The position numbers and the translations under genes are program-made. From the NCBI GenBank assembly GCA_964475685.1, contig CAYYXP010000143.1, positions 1 through 37,835 on the forward strand: a stretch of DNA of 37,835 nt, given 5' to 3'. This DNA comes from CAVVWJ01 sp964475685 (GTDB lineage: Bacteria; Gemmatimonadota; Gemmatimonadetes; Gemmatimonadales; GWC2-71-9). Positions 8,780 through 16,033 of the stretch are shown here, piece after piece. Position 1 is the stretch's first letter, and every line of letters starts with the position of its first letter. The notes beneath the pieces are model-generated. The model was not told the DNA's origin, did no database searches, and saw nothing but the letters and a program-made list of their open reading frames with translations.

Positions 8780-8796
8780 TCCCGCGGGCGGATCAG
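8776..8796. terminator. Hairpin between convergent genes
   Basis: CTGATCC at 8776-8782 pairs perfectly with GGATCAG at 8790-8796, leaving a seven-base GC-rich loop. The stem overlaps the stop codons of both convergent genes (EF-G-like and TPR). Its symmetry would let it work in both directions. No T-tract follows on either strand, so Rho-independent termination is uncertain; it may only block 3' exonucleases. Confidence 0.4.
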
Positions 8797-9800
8797 TGTG
8801 AGGGGCCCGCCTCCGCCCAGTCGCGCCCGAGCCGGTCAAGCAGCCCGACTGCGCCGAGGGCGCGGAATCCGTCCTCGGCCTCCGTTTTCCTACCGGCGGC
8901 CTCACCGGCGCGGCCGAGCGCGCGGAGCGCCAATGCCGCGAGGGCCGAGCATTCGGCCGCGAGCAGGGCACTACCGCACCTGAGGGCGCCACCCCTTCCC
9001 GCTTCGGCGCGCTCGAGGGCAGCCGCATAATCACGGCCGCGCTGCGCGGCCCGCGCCCTCACACGCTGCACTTCCGCCGCGCCGATCTCGTCGCCCGCCG
9101 CCTCCGCCCATCTCTCCGCCCGGTCGAGCTCCCGTCGGGCCTGGGTGAACTGCCCCCGCTCGACCATCAGCTCGGCTCGCCCCGTCGTCGCCAGTGCCAG
9201 CAGCCCCCGCTCCCCGACCAGCTCCGCGTGCCGGAGCGCCGCTGCCGTCGCGTCCTCGGCGTTTCGCCAGTCGCCGAGCTGCCGGAAGATGAGCCCCAGA
9301 TTGTGATACGACTCGGCGGCGCCGCGGCGGTCACCGAGGCGCTGATATGCCAGCAGCGCCCCGCGGTAGAGGCCCAGGGCTTCGTCGGGCCGCCCCCGCA
9401 GGTGGAGCGCGGAGGCCAGGTTGTTGTTCGCCCGCGCGGCGAGCAGGCTGTCGCCGAGTTGATTGGCCAGTCCGAGCGCTTCGGCCAGCACCCGCTCCGC
9501 GTCCGGCATGCGTCCGCGCTCGAAGTAGATGACGCCAAGGAGGTTGAGGGACCGCAGGCGGCCGTCGGCGTCGCCGCGGGCGTGGAACTGCTCGAGCGCC
9601 GCGCCGGCCAACTCCTCCGCGCCGGCCAGCTCTCCCAGGCGCGTCGCCGCCGTTGCCGCAAGCAGCTGCGCGTCGGGACGCCGGACGACGGCCGCCTGCG
9701 GGAGCTCCCGGAAGGCGGCAAGCGCGTCGGCGAACCGCCCCTCCTGCATCAACTCGCGCAGGGGGCCGGTGGCGTCGTCGTTGGAGGGCGTCGCGACCAT
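8793..9800 (-). CDS. Tetratricopeptide-repeat protein
   Basis: The 335-residue protein is almost wholly TPR helices. Repeats are recognisable at about 60-100 (LNLLGVIYFERGRMPDAERV), 100-140 (NNLASALHLRGRPDEALGLY) and 140-180 (HNLGLIFRQLGDWRNAEDAT). More degenerate Ala/Arg-rich repeats follow to the end. There is no signal peptide or membrane segment, so it should be cytoplasmic, and no enzymatic domain is seen. TPR arrays bind other proteins. It is the last gene of an operon with two lipoproteins and a sigma-54 activator, 11 bases after the preceding lipoprotein gene. The partner is unknown. Confidence 0.8.
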   Translation of the reverse strand: MVATPSNDDATGPLRELMQEGRFADALAAFRELPQAAVVRRPDAQLLAATAATRLGELAGAEELAGAALEQFHARGDADGRLRSLNLLGVIYFERGRMPDAERVLAEALGLANQLGDSLLAARANNNLASALHLRGRPDEALGLYRGALLAYQRLGDRRGAAESYHNLGLIFRQLGDWRNAEDATAAALRHAELVGERGLLALATTGRAELMVERGQFTQARRELDRAERWAEAAGDEIGAAEVQRVRARAAQRGRDYAAALERAEAGRGGALRCGSALLAAECSALAALALRALGRAGEAAGRKTEAEDGFRALGAVGLLDRLGRDWAEAGPSH

Positions 9801-9811
9801 GGCGGCGTTAC

Positions 9812-10432
9812 CTAGTATGCCAGCGCATACCGGCTGAAACCCTGGAGCTCGGCCTCGATCTCCTCGAGGTCCTTGACGACCGCCGGGCCGAGGCGCACGA
9901 AGGGATCGCCCGGGTTTTCCTGCCGCCAGATGCTCAGGATGGTCTCAATCGAATCATCCTCCTGATCGATCTGGCCGTCGTCGTTGAAGTCGTCGTCGGC
10001 GTGGTCGTAGTGGATCTTGAGAAGCGCCGGCTCGTTGCTGGAAAAGCGGAGCCCGGTGGGCTGCAGGTCGAAGAGAAGCTGCGCGGGATCGACGACCTGC
10101 ACGCGGATCAGGATGGAGTCGCCTTCCTGGAACGGTGTGCCGTCGGGCCGGGCGAGGAGCGATTGGGCGTCGATCCGGAGGCGGAGATACTCTTCGCCCT
10201 CCCCGCCCTCGATATCGGCGAAGGAAATACGGATCTCGCGGTCCTCGCCCCGCTTGGCGTAGAAGCTGTCCACCGGATTGAAGAGCGGCGGGCTGTTCTG
10301 CGCGAGCTGGACGATATTGAGCTCGGCCGGCGGCTTGGTGGTATCGCCCGGCCCGCTCGAGTCGGAGCACGACACCGCCAGCCCGGCGACGCCGGCAAGC
10401 GCAATTTGATGGAGGAACCGGGTGACTCGCAT
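9812..10432 (-). CDS. Lipoprotein with EF-hand-like calcium loop
   Basis: I do not recognise the family. The 206-residue protein has a lipoprotein signal (LHQIALAGVAGLAVSC, lipobox LAVS-C at residue 22) and a Ser/Gly/Pro linker (SDSSGPGDTTKPP). About 150 residues of beta-rich sequence follow. Near residue 150 DFNDDGQIDQEDD matches the spacing of an EF-hand/dockerin loop (D1, N3, D5, G6, I8, D12), so calcium binding is likely. The start ATG follows CGGAG with a normal gap. It lies 29 bases after the sigma-54 activator gene and 11 bases before the TPR gene. Location is probably the periplasmic face of a membrane or the cell surface. Confidence 0.65.
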   Translation of the reverse strand: MRVTRFLHQIALAGVAGLAVSCSDSSGPGDTTKPPAELNIVQLAQNSPPLFNPVDSFYAKRGEDREIRISFADIEGGEGEEYLRLRIDAQSLLARPDGTPFQEGDSILIRVQVVDPAQLLFDLQPTGLRFSSNEPALLKIHYDHADDDFNDDGQIDQEDDSIETILSIWRQENPGDPFVRLGPAVVKDLEEIEAELQGFSRYALAY

Positions 10433-10461
10433 GACGACTCCGTTGTAAGAGATCGCGGGCT

Positions 10462-11799
10462 TCAGTCCGTCTGCCCGTCGAGAATGCGTTGCAGGCGCGG
10501 CCGCGAGATCCCCAACCGCCGTGCCGCTTCGCTCTTGTTGCCGCCCGTCAGCTCGAGCATGGAACGCGCGGCGGACCGCACCAGCATGTCGAGTGGCACC
10601 GGAAAGGGGAGCATCCCCCTGGTATCGTTCGCCGCTCCCCGCGGCGGGACCAGCTCCTCGGCTCGAAGCGTCCCGCGAGGCGACAGGACCAGCGCCCGCT
10701 CGACCGCGTTCCTGAGCTCGCGGATGTTGCCCGGCCAGGGATAGCTCCTCAGCATGGCCCGAAGCTCGGGCGTGAGCGGCGGCACAGGCAATCCATACGC
10801 CGTCGCGGTGCGGGCCACGAACGTCTCAGCCAGCAGCACGACGTCCCCTTCCCGGTCGCGGAGCGGCGGCAGCGTGAGCGTCACCACGTTGAGGCGGTAG
10901 TAGAGGTCCTCCCGGAACTCTCCTCGCGCCGACGCGCTGCCGAGATCGACGTGGGTGGCGCCGATCACGCGCACATCCATTGGGCGGGTGGCGTGCCCGC
11001 CGACCCGCCGGATCGTGCGTGATTCGAGCGCCCGGAGCAGCTTGGGCTGGAGCTCGAGCGGCAGGGCGCCGATCTCGTCGAGGAAGAGCGTGCCGCCGTG
11101 CGCCAACTCGAATAGCCCGGGCTTGGCGGCCACGGCGCCGGTGAACGCGCCCTTCTCGTGTCCGAACAGCTCGCTCTCCAGCAGAGACGCCGGGATCGCC
11201 GCACAGTTGATCTCCACGAACGGCTGCGCCGCCCTCGGCCCTGCGTAGTGGATCGCCCGGGCGAGCAGCTCCTTGCCGGTGCCGGTCTCGCCGCCGATGA
11301 GCACGGTCACGTCCCGATGGACGGCCACCCGCGCGGCCTGGTCGAGCGTGTGCCTGAGCGCGGGGCTCCGGCCCACCATCGCCTCGAAGCCGGTGCTGGT
11401 CCGCTCCGATTCCGCGAACCGGCCCGCCTCGACCCGCCCCATGGCCTCGCGTGCCACGCGGTCGAGGGACCGCCGGAGCAGGTCGAGGTCGTCGGGAAGG
11501 GCGAAGTAGTCCCGTGCGCCCCGCTGCATGGCCGCCGCTGCGAGCCGGTGGTCGGGCGCCGCGCCGATCAGGTAGATCGGGACCTCCATCTTCGGCAGCT
11601 CGGTGAGCAGGTCGAGCGCCTTTCCTTCCACGCCGCCCGCCAGGACGAGCAGGGCGCCGATATCGCCCGGCGGGGCCGGATCGTCTTCCGGGTCCCAGCC
11701 CAGGATACCAGCGCCGAGCTCCCGGGCCAGCTCCGCGAGACTGACGCGGAAGCTGTCCGAGAGCTCGACGAGGCCGATGCGCCAGTACCGCTCGGTCAC
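10462..11799 (-). CDS. Sigma-54-dependent activator with degenerate receiver
   Basis: The 445-residue protein is an NtrC-type enhancer-binding protein. The AAA+ core has Walker A GETGTGKE, the sigma-54-contacting GAFTGA loop, Walker B GGTLFLDEIG, and a later REDLYYRLNV motif with candidate arginine fingers. The C-terminus carries a Fis-type helix-turn-helix (NKSEAARRLGISRPRLQRIL). Residues 1-120 have receiver-like length and pattern, but the phospho-acceptor strand reads ALLVLAGG with no Asp, and the usual Lys-Pro site reads ALPDD. The domain therefore probably cannot be phosphorylated normally. The start is a GTG 15 bases after the upstream lipoprotein gene. No sensor kinase gene is adjacent. 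It probably activates the sigma-54 promoter at 12693-12707 that heads its own operon. Confidence 0.9.
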   Translation of the reverse strand: MTERYWRIGLVELSDSFRVSLAELARELGAGILGWDPEDDPAPPGDIGALLVLAGGVEGKALDLLTELPKMEVPIYLIGAAPDHRLAAAAMQRGARDYFALPDDLDLLRRSLDRVAREAMGRVEAGRFAESERTSTGFEAMVGRSPALRHTLDQAARVAVHRDVTVLIGGETGTGKELLARAIHYAGPRAAQPFVEINCAAIPASLLESELFGHEKGAFTGAVAAKPGLFELAHGGTLFLDEIGALPLELQPKLLRALESRTIRRVGGHATRPMDVRVIGATHVDLGSASARGEFREDLYYRLNVVTLTLPPLRDREGDVVLLAETFVARTATAYGLPVPPLTPELRAMLRSYPWPGNIRELRNAVERALVLSPRGTLRAEELVPPRGAANDTRGMLPFPVPLDMLVRSAARSMLELTGGNKSEAARRLGISRPRLQRILDGQTD

Positions 11800-11814
11800 C
11801 TCACGACCGAAGGC

Positions 11815-12645
11815 TCACGTGTGGTCAGGGCCATCGTCGGTGCCGCCATTGTCGTCGCCGCCCTGATCCTCACCGTGGTCGTCGTCGCCATCGTGGTCGC
11901 CGTCCTCGAAGGCCTCGAACGCGCGCTTGATGTTCTCCTTGACCAGGTTCTCGTTGGACTGACCGGCCGCGGCGGTGGCGGGATCGACCAGTGCACCACC
12001 GGCATCGCGGAACCAGCCATCGAGATTGACGAAGAGTGTCAGGTCCGCGGCCACGCCCTCGGCCACCACGAGTGGCGTCGCGAGATGGACCTCCTGCTCA
12101 GCCTCGAGATTGCTCACGAAATCGAATGGCGCGCCGTTGTAGGTGCCGGTCACATGGACGCTCACGCCGGCGAACGCCGGATTGGCCTGGACGAACGCGG
12201 CATCCTCGTCGTGCGACGGCGAGTGAATCTCGAACTCGACTTCACTATAGGTTCCGGGCGTCACCGTGACGCTGAAGACGCGCTCCGCGCCCGCGGTGCC
12301 CAGCGGCAGGCTCAGGAGGACCGGACCGAACTCAAGCTCCTCGCACTCGTCATCGCCCTGCGACTCGCTGCAACTGGTGGTCGCGTCGCTCTTCTTCAGC
12401 TCGATCTCGCGCAGCACGAGATCCACCTGGTCGAGCACCAGGGTGTTGGTGCCGTCGGTAAAGCTTTCCGGCGCCGCGACAACGAAGGAGGGTGCCGCGG
12501 CCAGGGGGGCCGCCGCGGCACTGCGGGTTGCCAGACTGAAGTTCACCTGCGGGTCGGTCGTCGGGCTGTTGCCCGCGTCGCTGCAGCCGGACGCGATGAT
12601 CGCGATGGCTGCGAGAAGGGCGGCACGGGTTGCGTAGCGGGGCAT
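11815..12645 (-). CDS. DUF4382-like lipoprotein with acidic tail
   Basis: The 276-residue protein starts with a lipoprotein signal (RYATRAALLAAIAIIASGC). The middle resembles DUF4382-type beta-sandwich lipoproteins: VLDQVDLVLREIELKK, a stretch of Cys/acidic residues, then PVLLSLPLG and TPGTYSEVEFEIHS. The last 35 residues are extremely acidic with interspersed His (AFEDGDHDGDDDHGED and similar), which suggests cation binding or a disordered surface tail. The ATG at 12645 follows CAGGAG, and the open frame upstream of it is not needed. It is the first gene of the operon controlled by the putative sigma-54 promoter and is followed after 15 bases by the activator gene. No enzymatic activity is evident. 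Confidence 0.7.
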   Translation of the reverse strand: MPRYATRAALLAAIAIIASGCSDAGNSPTTDPQVNFSLATRSAAAAPLAAAPSFVVAAPESFTDGTNTLVLDQVDLVLREIELKKSDATTSCSESQGDDECEELEFGPVLLSLPLGTAGAERVFSVTVTPGTYSEVEFEIHSPSHDEDAAFVQANPAFAGVSVHVTGTYNGAPFDFVSNLEAEQEVHLATPLVVAEGVAADLTLFVNLDGWFRDAGGALVDPATAAAGQSNENLVKENIKRAFEAFEDGDHDGDDDHGEDQGGDDNGGTDDGPDHT

Positions 12646-12692
12646 CCTGACTCCTGGCTTAAGGGCACGGGAAGGTCTCGACCTCCCCTCAG

Positions 12693-12707
12693 GCAACGCC
12701 TGTGCCT
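12693..12707 (-). promoter_or_regulatory. Sigma-54 (-24/-12) promoter
   Basis: On the minus strand the sequence reads AGGCAC, five bases (AGGCG), then TTGC. The sigma-54 consensus is TGGCAC-N5-TTGC, so only the first base differs and the GG/GC spacing is exact. Transcription would begin near 12682, leaving a leader of about 37 bases with CAGGAG before the ATG at 12645. The second gene of the operon is a sigma-54 activator. Minus-strand TTGTAT direct repeats lying about 115-135 bases upstream (12795-12812) are in the right place for enhancer sites. Confidence 0.7.
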
Positions 12708-12794
12708 GCCGTGCCGAATAACAGAACGCTATATTCGATAATCACTTAGAATGATCCATCCACCCCGGCAACCCCGCGGAACTGCTACGATGCG

Positions 12795-12817
12795 ATACAA
12801 GATGTTATACAATGATG
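12795..12817. promoter_or_regulatory. Direct repeats between divergent genes
   Basis: ATACAAGATG at 12795-12804 is followed two bases later by ATACAATGATG at 12807-12817, a 12-base period. The site lies between the divergent lipoprotein operon and the solute-binding protein gene. It could be an enhancer for the sigma-54 promoter at 12693-12707, or part of the promoter for the plus-strand gene (TACAAT at 12808-12813 resembles a -10 box). Confidence 0.4.
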
Positions 12818-12855
12818 CAGTTGGATCACCTTGGAAGGAAGGGGCAGGGGCGAGG

Positions 12856-14490
12856 GTGGGACCCGTTTCAAGCACGTTCATCGGCCTTTCTCTGGCAGGA
12901 ATGCTGGTTCTCGCGGCCGGGTGCGGACAGGAATCGCCCGCCTGCCAGAAGTGCGGGACGGTGGTGATCGCCGCGACTGGAGAGCCGACCTCCCTCTTTC
13001 CCCCGCTCGTCGGCGAGACGGTGGGTCGTGACATCGGCGATCAGCTGTACGAGCGTCTCGCCGACCTCGCGCCGGGCGGGGTTCCGATCGACAGCACCGC
13101 CTACCGGCCGCGGCTCGCGAGCAGATGGGAGCGGGCAGACTCGGTGACCTGGCGCTTTCATCTCCGCCCCGGAGCCCGGTGGCACGACGGGCAGCCGGTG
13201 ACGTCGGACGACGTGCGGTTTTCGTTCGAGGCGTTCAGCGATTCCCTGCTCGATGGGCCGGCCCGGTCCTATCTCGACGGCCGCGTATCAGTAGAGCCGG
13301 AAGACTCGGCCACCTTCCTCGTTCGTTTCGCCGCTCCGTCACCGGAGCAACTGTACGACGCCACGTACCATGTCCGGGTGGTCCCGAAGCATGTCTGGTC
13401 CTCGAGACCCAAGTCCGATTGGGCCGGCGACACCAGCATCGCCGATCTCGTGGGCAGCGGCCCCTATCGCATTGCGGAGTGGCGGCGCGGCCAGTTCGTC
13501 ACCCTCGAGGCCGCCACGCCAGACGGAGAGTCTCCCGCCATCCGCCGCGCCATCTGGCGGTTCGCGCCCGACCCTGACGCCGCCCTCAATCTCGTCTTGA
13601 GCCACGAGGCGGATCTGCTCGAAACAGTGGGCGGTCCCGAGCGTGCGGCCCGGGTTGCCTCCGACTCGACGCTTCGCCTCGTCCCCTACGCCTCCGCCGT
13701 GTACGGATTTCTCGGGTTCAAGATCGCAGGAACGGGCGATCGGCCGCACCCGGTGCTGGCGGATCGCGCCACCCGCCGGGCGCTCGCCGCCGCGATAGAC
13801 CGCCGGACGCTTGCCAGGTCGCTCTTCGGTTCCGAGGCCAAGGCCCCCCCGGGTCCGATGTCGCAGCTCCTCTGGATCTGGGACGACAGCATCGCGACGA
13901 TACCCTTCGATACCGCAAGGGCTGCCGCCGGTCTCGATGCGGCGGGATGGCGCTCGGCGGGGCGCGGCACGACTCGCCGGCGGGCGGGAAGGCCGCTTGC
14001 GTTCGACATCCTGGTGCCCAGCACGAGCACGGCTCGGCGGCAACTCGCGGTGCAGATCCAGGAGATGTGGCGGCGAATCGGCGCCGAGGTGACGGTGACG
14101 GCGGTGGAGTTCCCAGTCTTCCAGGAGCGCCTCTCCCGCGGGCGATTCGATGCCTACGTTGGAGCCTGGCTCGACGAGCCCAGCCCGCGGGGCCTGGCGG
14201 ATCAATGGACCCGCGCCGGCTGGCCGGCGCTCAACTACGGCCACTACTTCAACCCCCGGTTCGACTCGCTCTTCGCGCGCGCCGAGCGCGCCCCCGACCT
14301 CTCGAGCGCGCGGCGCCTCTACCGCGAAGCGATGGACACGCTGAATGCCGACGCCCCCGGGCTCTTTCTCTACGCCCCGGCGAACATCGGTGTGGCTTCC
14401 CGGCGCATCGAGGGACTCGACATCAATCCGTACAGCTGGGCGAGCGGGCTGCCGGGGTGGAGAGCGGTGGGGGTTCCAGACCACAAGTGA
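12856..14490 (+). CDS. Family-5 solute-binding lipoprotein (peptide/nickel type)
   Basis: The protein of about 544 residues is an SBP_bac_5 (DppA/OppA) family periplasmic binding protein, normally the capture unit of peptide, oligosaccharide or nickel ABC importers. The lipobox is LVLAAGC, followed by ESPACQKCG. Family landmarks are GTVVIAATGEPTSLFPPL, the WRFHLRPGARWHDGQPVTSDDVRF block and VGSGPYRI. Later come RRALAAAIDR and IQEMWRRIGAEVTV. The start is uncertain: GTG at 12856 gives a normal 22-residue signal before the Cys and follows AGGGGC. ATGs at 12751, 12790 and 12802 are in frame but give overlong signals and lack ribosome sites. No permease or ATPase gene follows, so the importer partners lie elsewhere or the protein acts alone. 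Confidence 0.85.
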   Translation: MGPVSSTFIGLSLAGMLVLAAGCGQESPACQKCGTVVIAATGEPTSLFPPLVGETVGRDIGDQLYERLADLAPGGVPIDSTAYRPRLASRWERADSVTWRFHLRPGARWHDGQPVTSDDVRFSFEAFSDSLLDGPARSYLDGRVSVEPEDSATFLVRFAAPSPEQLYDATYHVRVVPKHVWSSRPKSDWAGDTSIADLVGSGPYRIAEWRRGQFVTLEAATPDGESPAIRRAIWRFAPDPDAALNLVLSHEADLLETVGGPERAARVASDSTLRLVPYASAVYGFLGFKIAGTGDRPHPVLADRATRRALAAAIDRRTLARSLFGSEAKAPPGPMSQLLWIWDDSIATIPFDTARAAAGLDAAGWRSAGRGTTRRRAGRPLAFDILVPSTSTARRQLAVQIQEMWRRIGAEVTVTAVEFPVFQERLSRGRFDAYVGAWLDEPSPRGLADQWTRAGWPALNYGHYFNPRFDSLFARAERAPDLSSARRLYREAMDTLNADAPGLFLYAPANIGVASRRIEGLDINPYSWASGLPGWRAVGVPDHK

Positions 14491-14784
14491 TGCGGGGTTG
14501 CCACCGAGGGAACCGCAGCAGCTGTCTAGCAGCTAGGCGGCTAATTTTATCTTACAGGCTATGTAAGCGACTGTACACAAATGCTATTGGGTATGATGCA
14601 AGTCTTTGCTGCTCGTTTTTGTGACACCTTGAGCCGCTGGGGGCACGCTGCTTGCCCTGCTCCCCATATGCACGAGTGTCCCGCGTACCGGCGTCCCCGT
14701 TCCACGACGGCCCGGGGATGGTCGGCGGCCCTTCCGGGGCCGCGGTAACGTCGCAAGGCCACGACCCTCAACCGGGAGCATCAC
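14491..14784. other. Non-coding gap with palindrome, -10 box and foldable leader
   Basis: No credible gene is seen here apart from the short ORF that follows. From left to right it holds a CTTACA/TGTAAG palindrome (14551-14567), a TGTACA palindrome, and TATGAT at 14592-14597, which could be a plus-strand -10 box. Potential hairpins follow: GGGCA/TGCCC at 14641-14657, GCGGCCC/GGGCCGC at 14726-14744, and an enclosing stem GGTCG (14721-14725) with CGACC (14763-14767). A transcript from the -10 box would carry a leader of about 180 bases before the ORF at 14785, a length typical of regulated leaders. It matches no riboswitch consensus that I can recall. Confidence 0.4.
14551..14567. repeat. Operator-like inverted repeat
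   Basis: CTTACA and TGTAAG form a perfect six-base dyad around a five-base centre (GGCTA). It sits in the only AT-rich stretch of this gap, about 25 bases upstream of a TATGAT -10-like box, where a regulator could bind. A second short palindrome, TGTACA, follows at 14572-14577. Confidence 0.4.
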
Positions 14785-14862
14785 ATGTGGAGATGGACCA
14801 GACAGGCGTCAGCCCTTCTTCTGGGACTCATGGTACTCGCGGCCGGGGTCGGCAGCGCCTAG
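14785..14862 (+). CDS. 25-codon ORF consisting only of a signal peptide
   Basis: An ATG preceded by GGGAG with six bases spacing opens a 25-codon frame ending in TAG. The product begins MWRWTRQ (basic n-region), continues with a hydrophobic core (ASALLLGLMVLAAG) and ends VGSA, exactly where signal peptidase I would cut. Nothing is left for a mature protein, and the frame meets a second stop five codons later. It could be the remnant of a decayed exported protein, a leader peptide, or a true membrane micropeptide. The good ribosome site and complete signal features argue against a chance ORF. It points toward the kamA end and is followed by a hairpin at 14881-14902. Confidence 0.45.
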   Translation: MWRWTRQASALLLGLMVLAAGVGSA

Positions 14863-14880
14863 AGTACCGCGGGGCGGTGA

Positions 14881-14902
14881 CGCCCGGGGGATTCCCCGGG
14901 CG
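14881..14902. terminator. Strong hairpin after kamA and the short ORF
   Basis: CGCCCGGGG at 14881-14889 pairs perfectly with CCCCGGGCG at 14894-14902 around a four-base loop. It begins one base past the kamA stop codon on the minus strand and 18 bases past the short plus-strand ORF, so it can end both transcripts. No T-run follows on either side, so it may act by stabilising 3' ends. Confidence 0.5.
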
Positions 14903-14903
14903 C

Positions 14904-16019
14904 TCATCCAATTGGTGAAACGGTCTCCCCGAGCGGCGCGAAGTGCGCGACGAGGCCGGCCTCGTCGCGCGGCTGCCGGTAGACGTACTGCTCGCCCCGG
15001 AAATTCCGCAGCACCACTTCCTCGTCGGTCATGCTCACCACGTACTCCGGCAGCAGCGGGATCTTGCCGCCGCCGCCCGGGGCGTCAATGACGAAGTAGG
15101 GATTGGCGAGCCCGCTGGTCCAGCCCCGCAGGGCTTCCATGATCCGGATACCGGTTTGCACTGTGGTCCGGAAGTGTTCGGCGCCCGCCACCTGGTCGGC
15201 CATATAGATGTAGTAGGGCCGGACCCGAGCCATCAGCAGCCGCTGCATCAACCGCTTCATCACCTCCGGATCATCGTTCACTCCCTTGAGCAGCACCGTC
15301 TGGCAGCCGAGCGGGATGCCGGCGTCGGCCAGGCGGCCCAGGCAGGCGACCGCGGCGGGGGTGAGTTCGTCGGGGTGGTTGAAGTGCGTGTTGATGAAGA
15401 GCGGATGGTACCGCTTGAGCATGGCGCACAGCTCGGGCGTGATCCGCTCCGGGAGGTGGCAGGGGATCCGGCTCCCGATGCGGATGATCTCGAGATGGGG
15501 AATGGCCCTGAGGCGGGTCAGGATGGCCTCGAGCCGCCGGTCGTTGAGCAGCAGCGGATCGCCGCCGGACATGATGACGTCCCGGATTTCGGTGTGCTGT
15601 TCGAGGTACTGGAAGGCGGACTCGAACTGCGACATCGGGATCTTCTCGGGGTCGCCCACCTTGCGGCGCCGGGTGCAGAAGCGGCAGTAGCTGGCGCAGA
15701 CCGGGGACACGAGGAAGAGCGCCCGGTCGGGGTAGCGATGGGTGATGTTGGGGACGGGGCTGTTGGCGTCCTCGTTGAGCGAGTCCACGATGCCGTCCAC
15801 CACGTCGAGCTCCTCGACGGTAGGCACGTACTGCCGCCAGATCGGGTCGCCGGGTGACTTGATGATGTCCACCATGGCGGGCGAGATCCGGAACTCGAAG
15901 TTGTCCGCGGCCTGCCGCAGGCGGCCGAGATCGGGGAAATGCTCGGCGCCGAACTTGGTCGCGAGTGCCTCGAGGGAGGCGATCGAGTTCTTCCTGAGGA
16001 CTTCCTGCCAGGTCTCCAT
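14904..16019 (-). CDS. kamA: KamA-family radical SAM aminomutase (lysine 2,3-aminomutase type)
   Basis: The 371-residue protein carries the radical SAM cluster motif CASYCRFC (Cys108, 112, 115) followed by TRRR. It also has the PLP-binding Lys319 in DAPGGGGK, both diagnostic of lysine 2,3-aminomutases. In the clostridial enzyme two Asp residues 37 positions apart hold the lysine side-chain amine; here Asp275 (YMADQVAGAEHF) and Asp312 (IDAPGG) have that same spacing. This supports lysine, giving beta-lysine, rather than glutamate. The start follows GGGAGGA six bases upstream. It lies 14 bases after the GNAT gene and is last in the operon. EF-P-modifying EpmB is a related alternative, but no epmA-like or efp gene is nearby. 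Confidence 0.88.
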   Translation of the reverse strand: METWQEVLRKNSIASLEALATKFGAEHFPDLGRLRQAADNFEFRISPAMVDIIKSPGDPIWRQYVPTVEELDVVDGIVDSLNEDANSPVPNITHRYPDRALFLVSPVCASYCRFCTRRRKVGDPEKIPMSQFESAFQYLEQHTEIRDVIMSGGDPLLLNDRRLEAILTRLRAIPHLEIIRIGSRIPCHLPERITPELCAMLKRYHPLFINTHFNHPDELTPAAVACLGRLADAGIPLGCQTVLLKGVNDDPEVMKRLMQRLLMARVRPYYIYMADQVAGAEHFRTTVQTGIRIMEALRGWTSGLANPYFVIDAPGGGGKIPLLPEYVVSMTDEEVVLRNFRGEQYVYRQPRDEAGLVAHFAPLGETVSPIG

Positions 16020-16033
16020 GAACGTCCTCCCGC

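Noticed and set aside
14721..14775. Resemblance to a c-di-GMP-I riboswitch (CGCAAGGCCACGACC)
   Set aside because: Only one strand resembles the consensus; the CAGGGCAAACC half and tetraloop receptor are missing.
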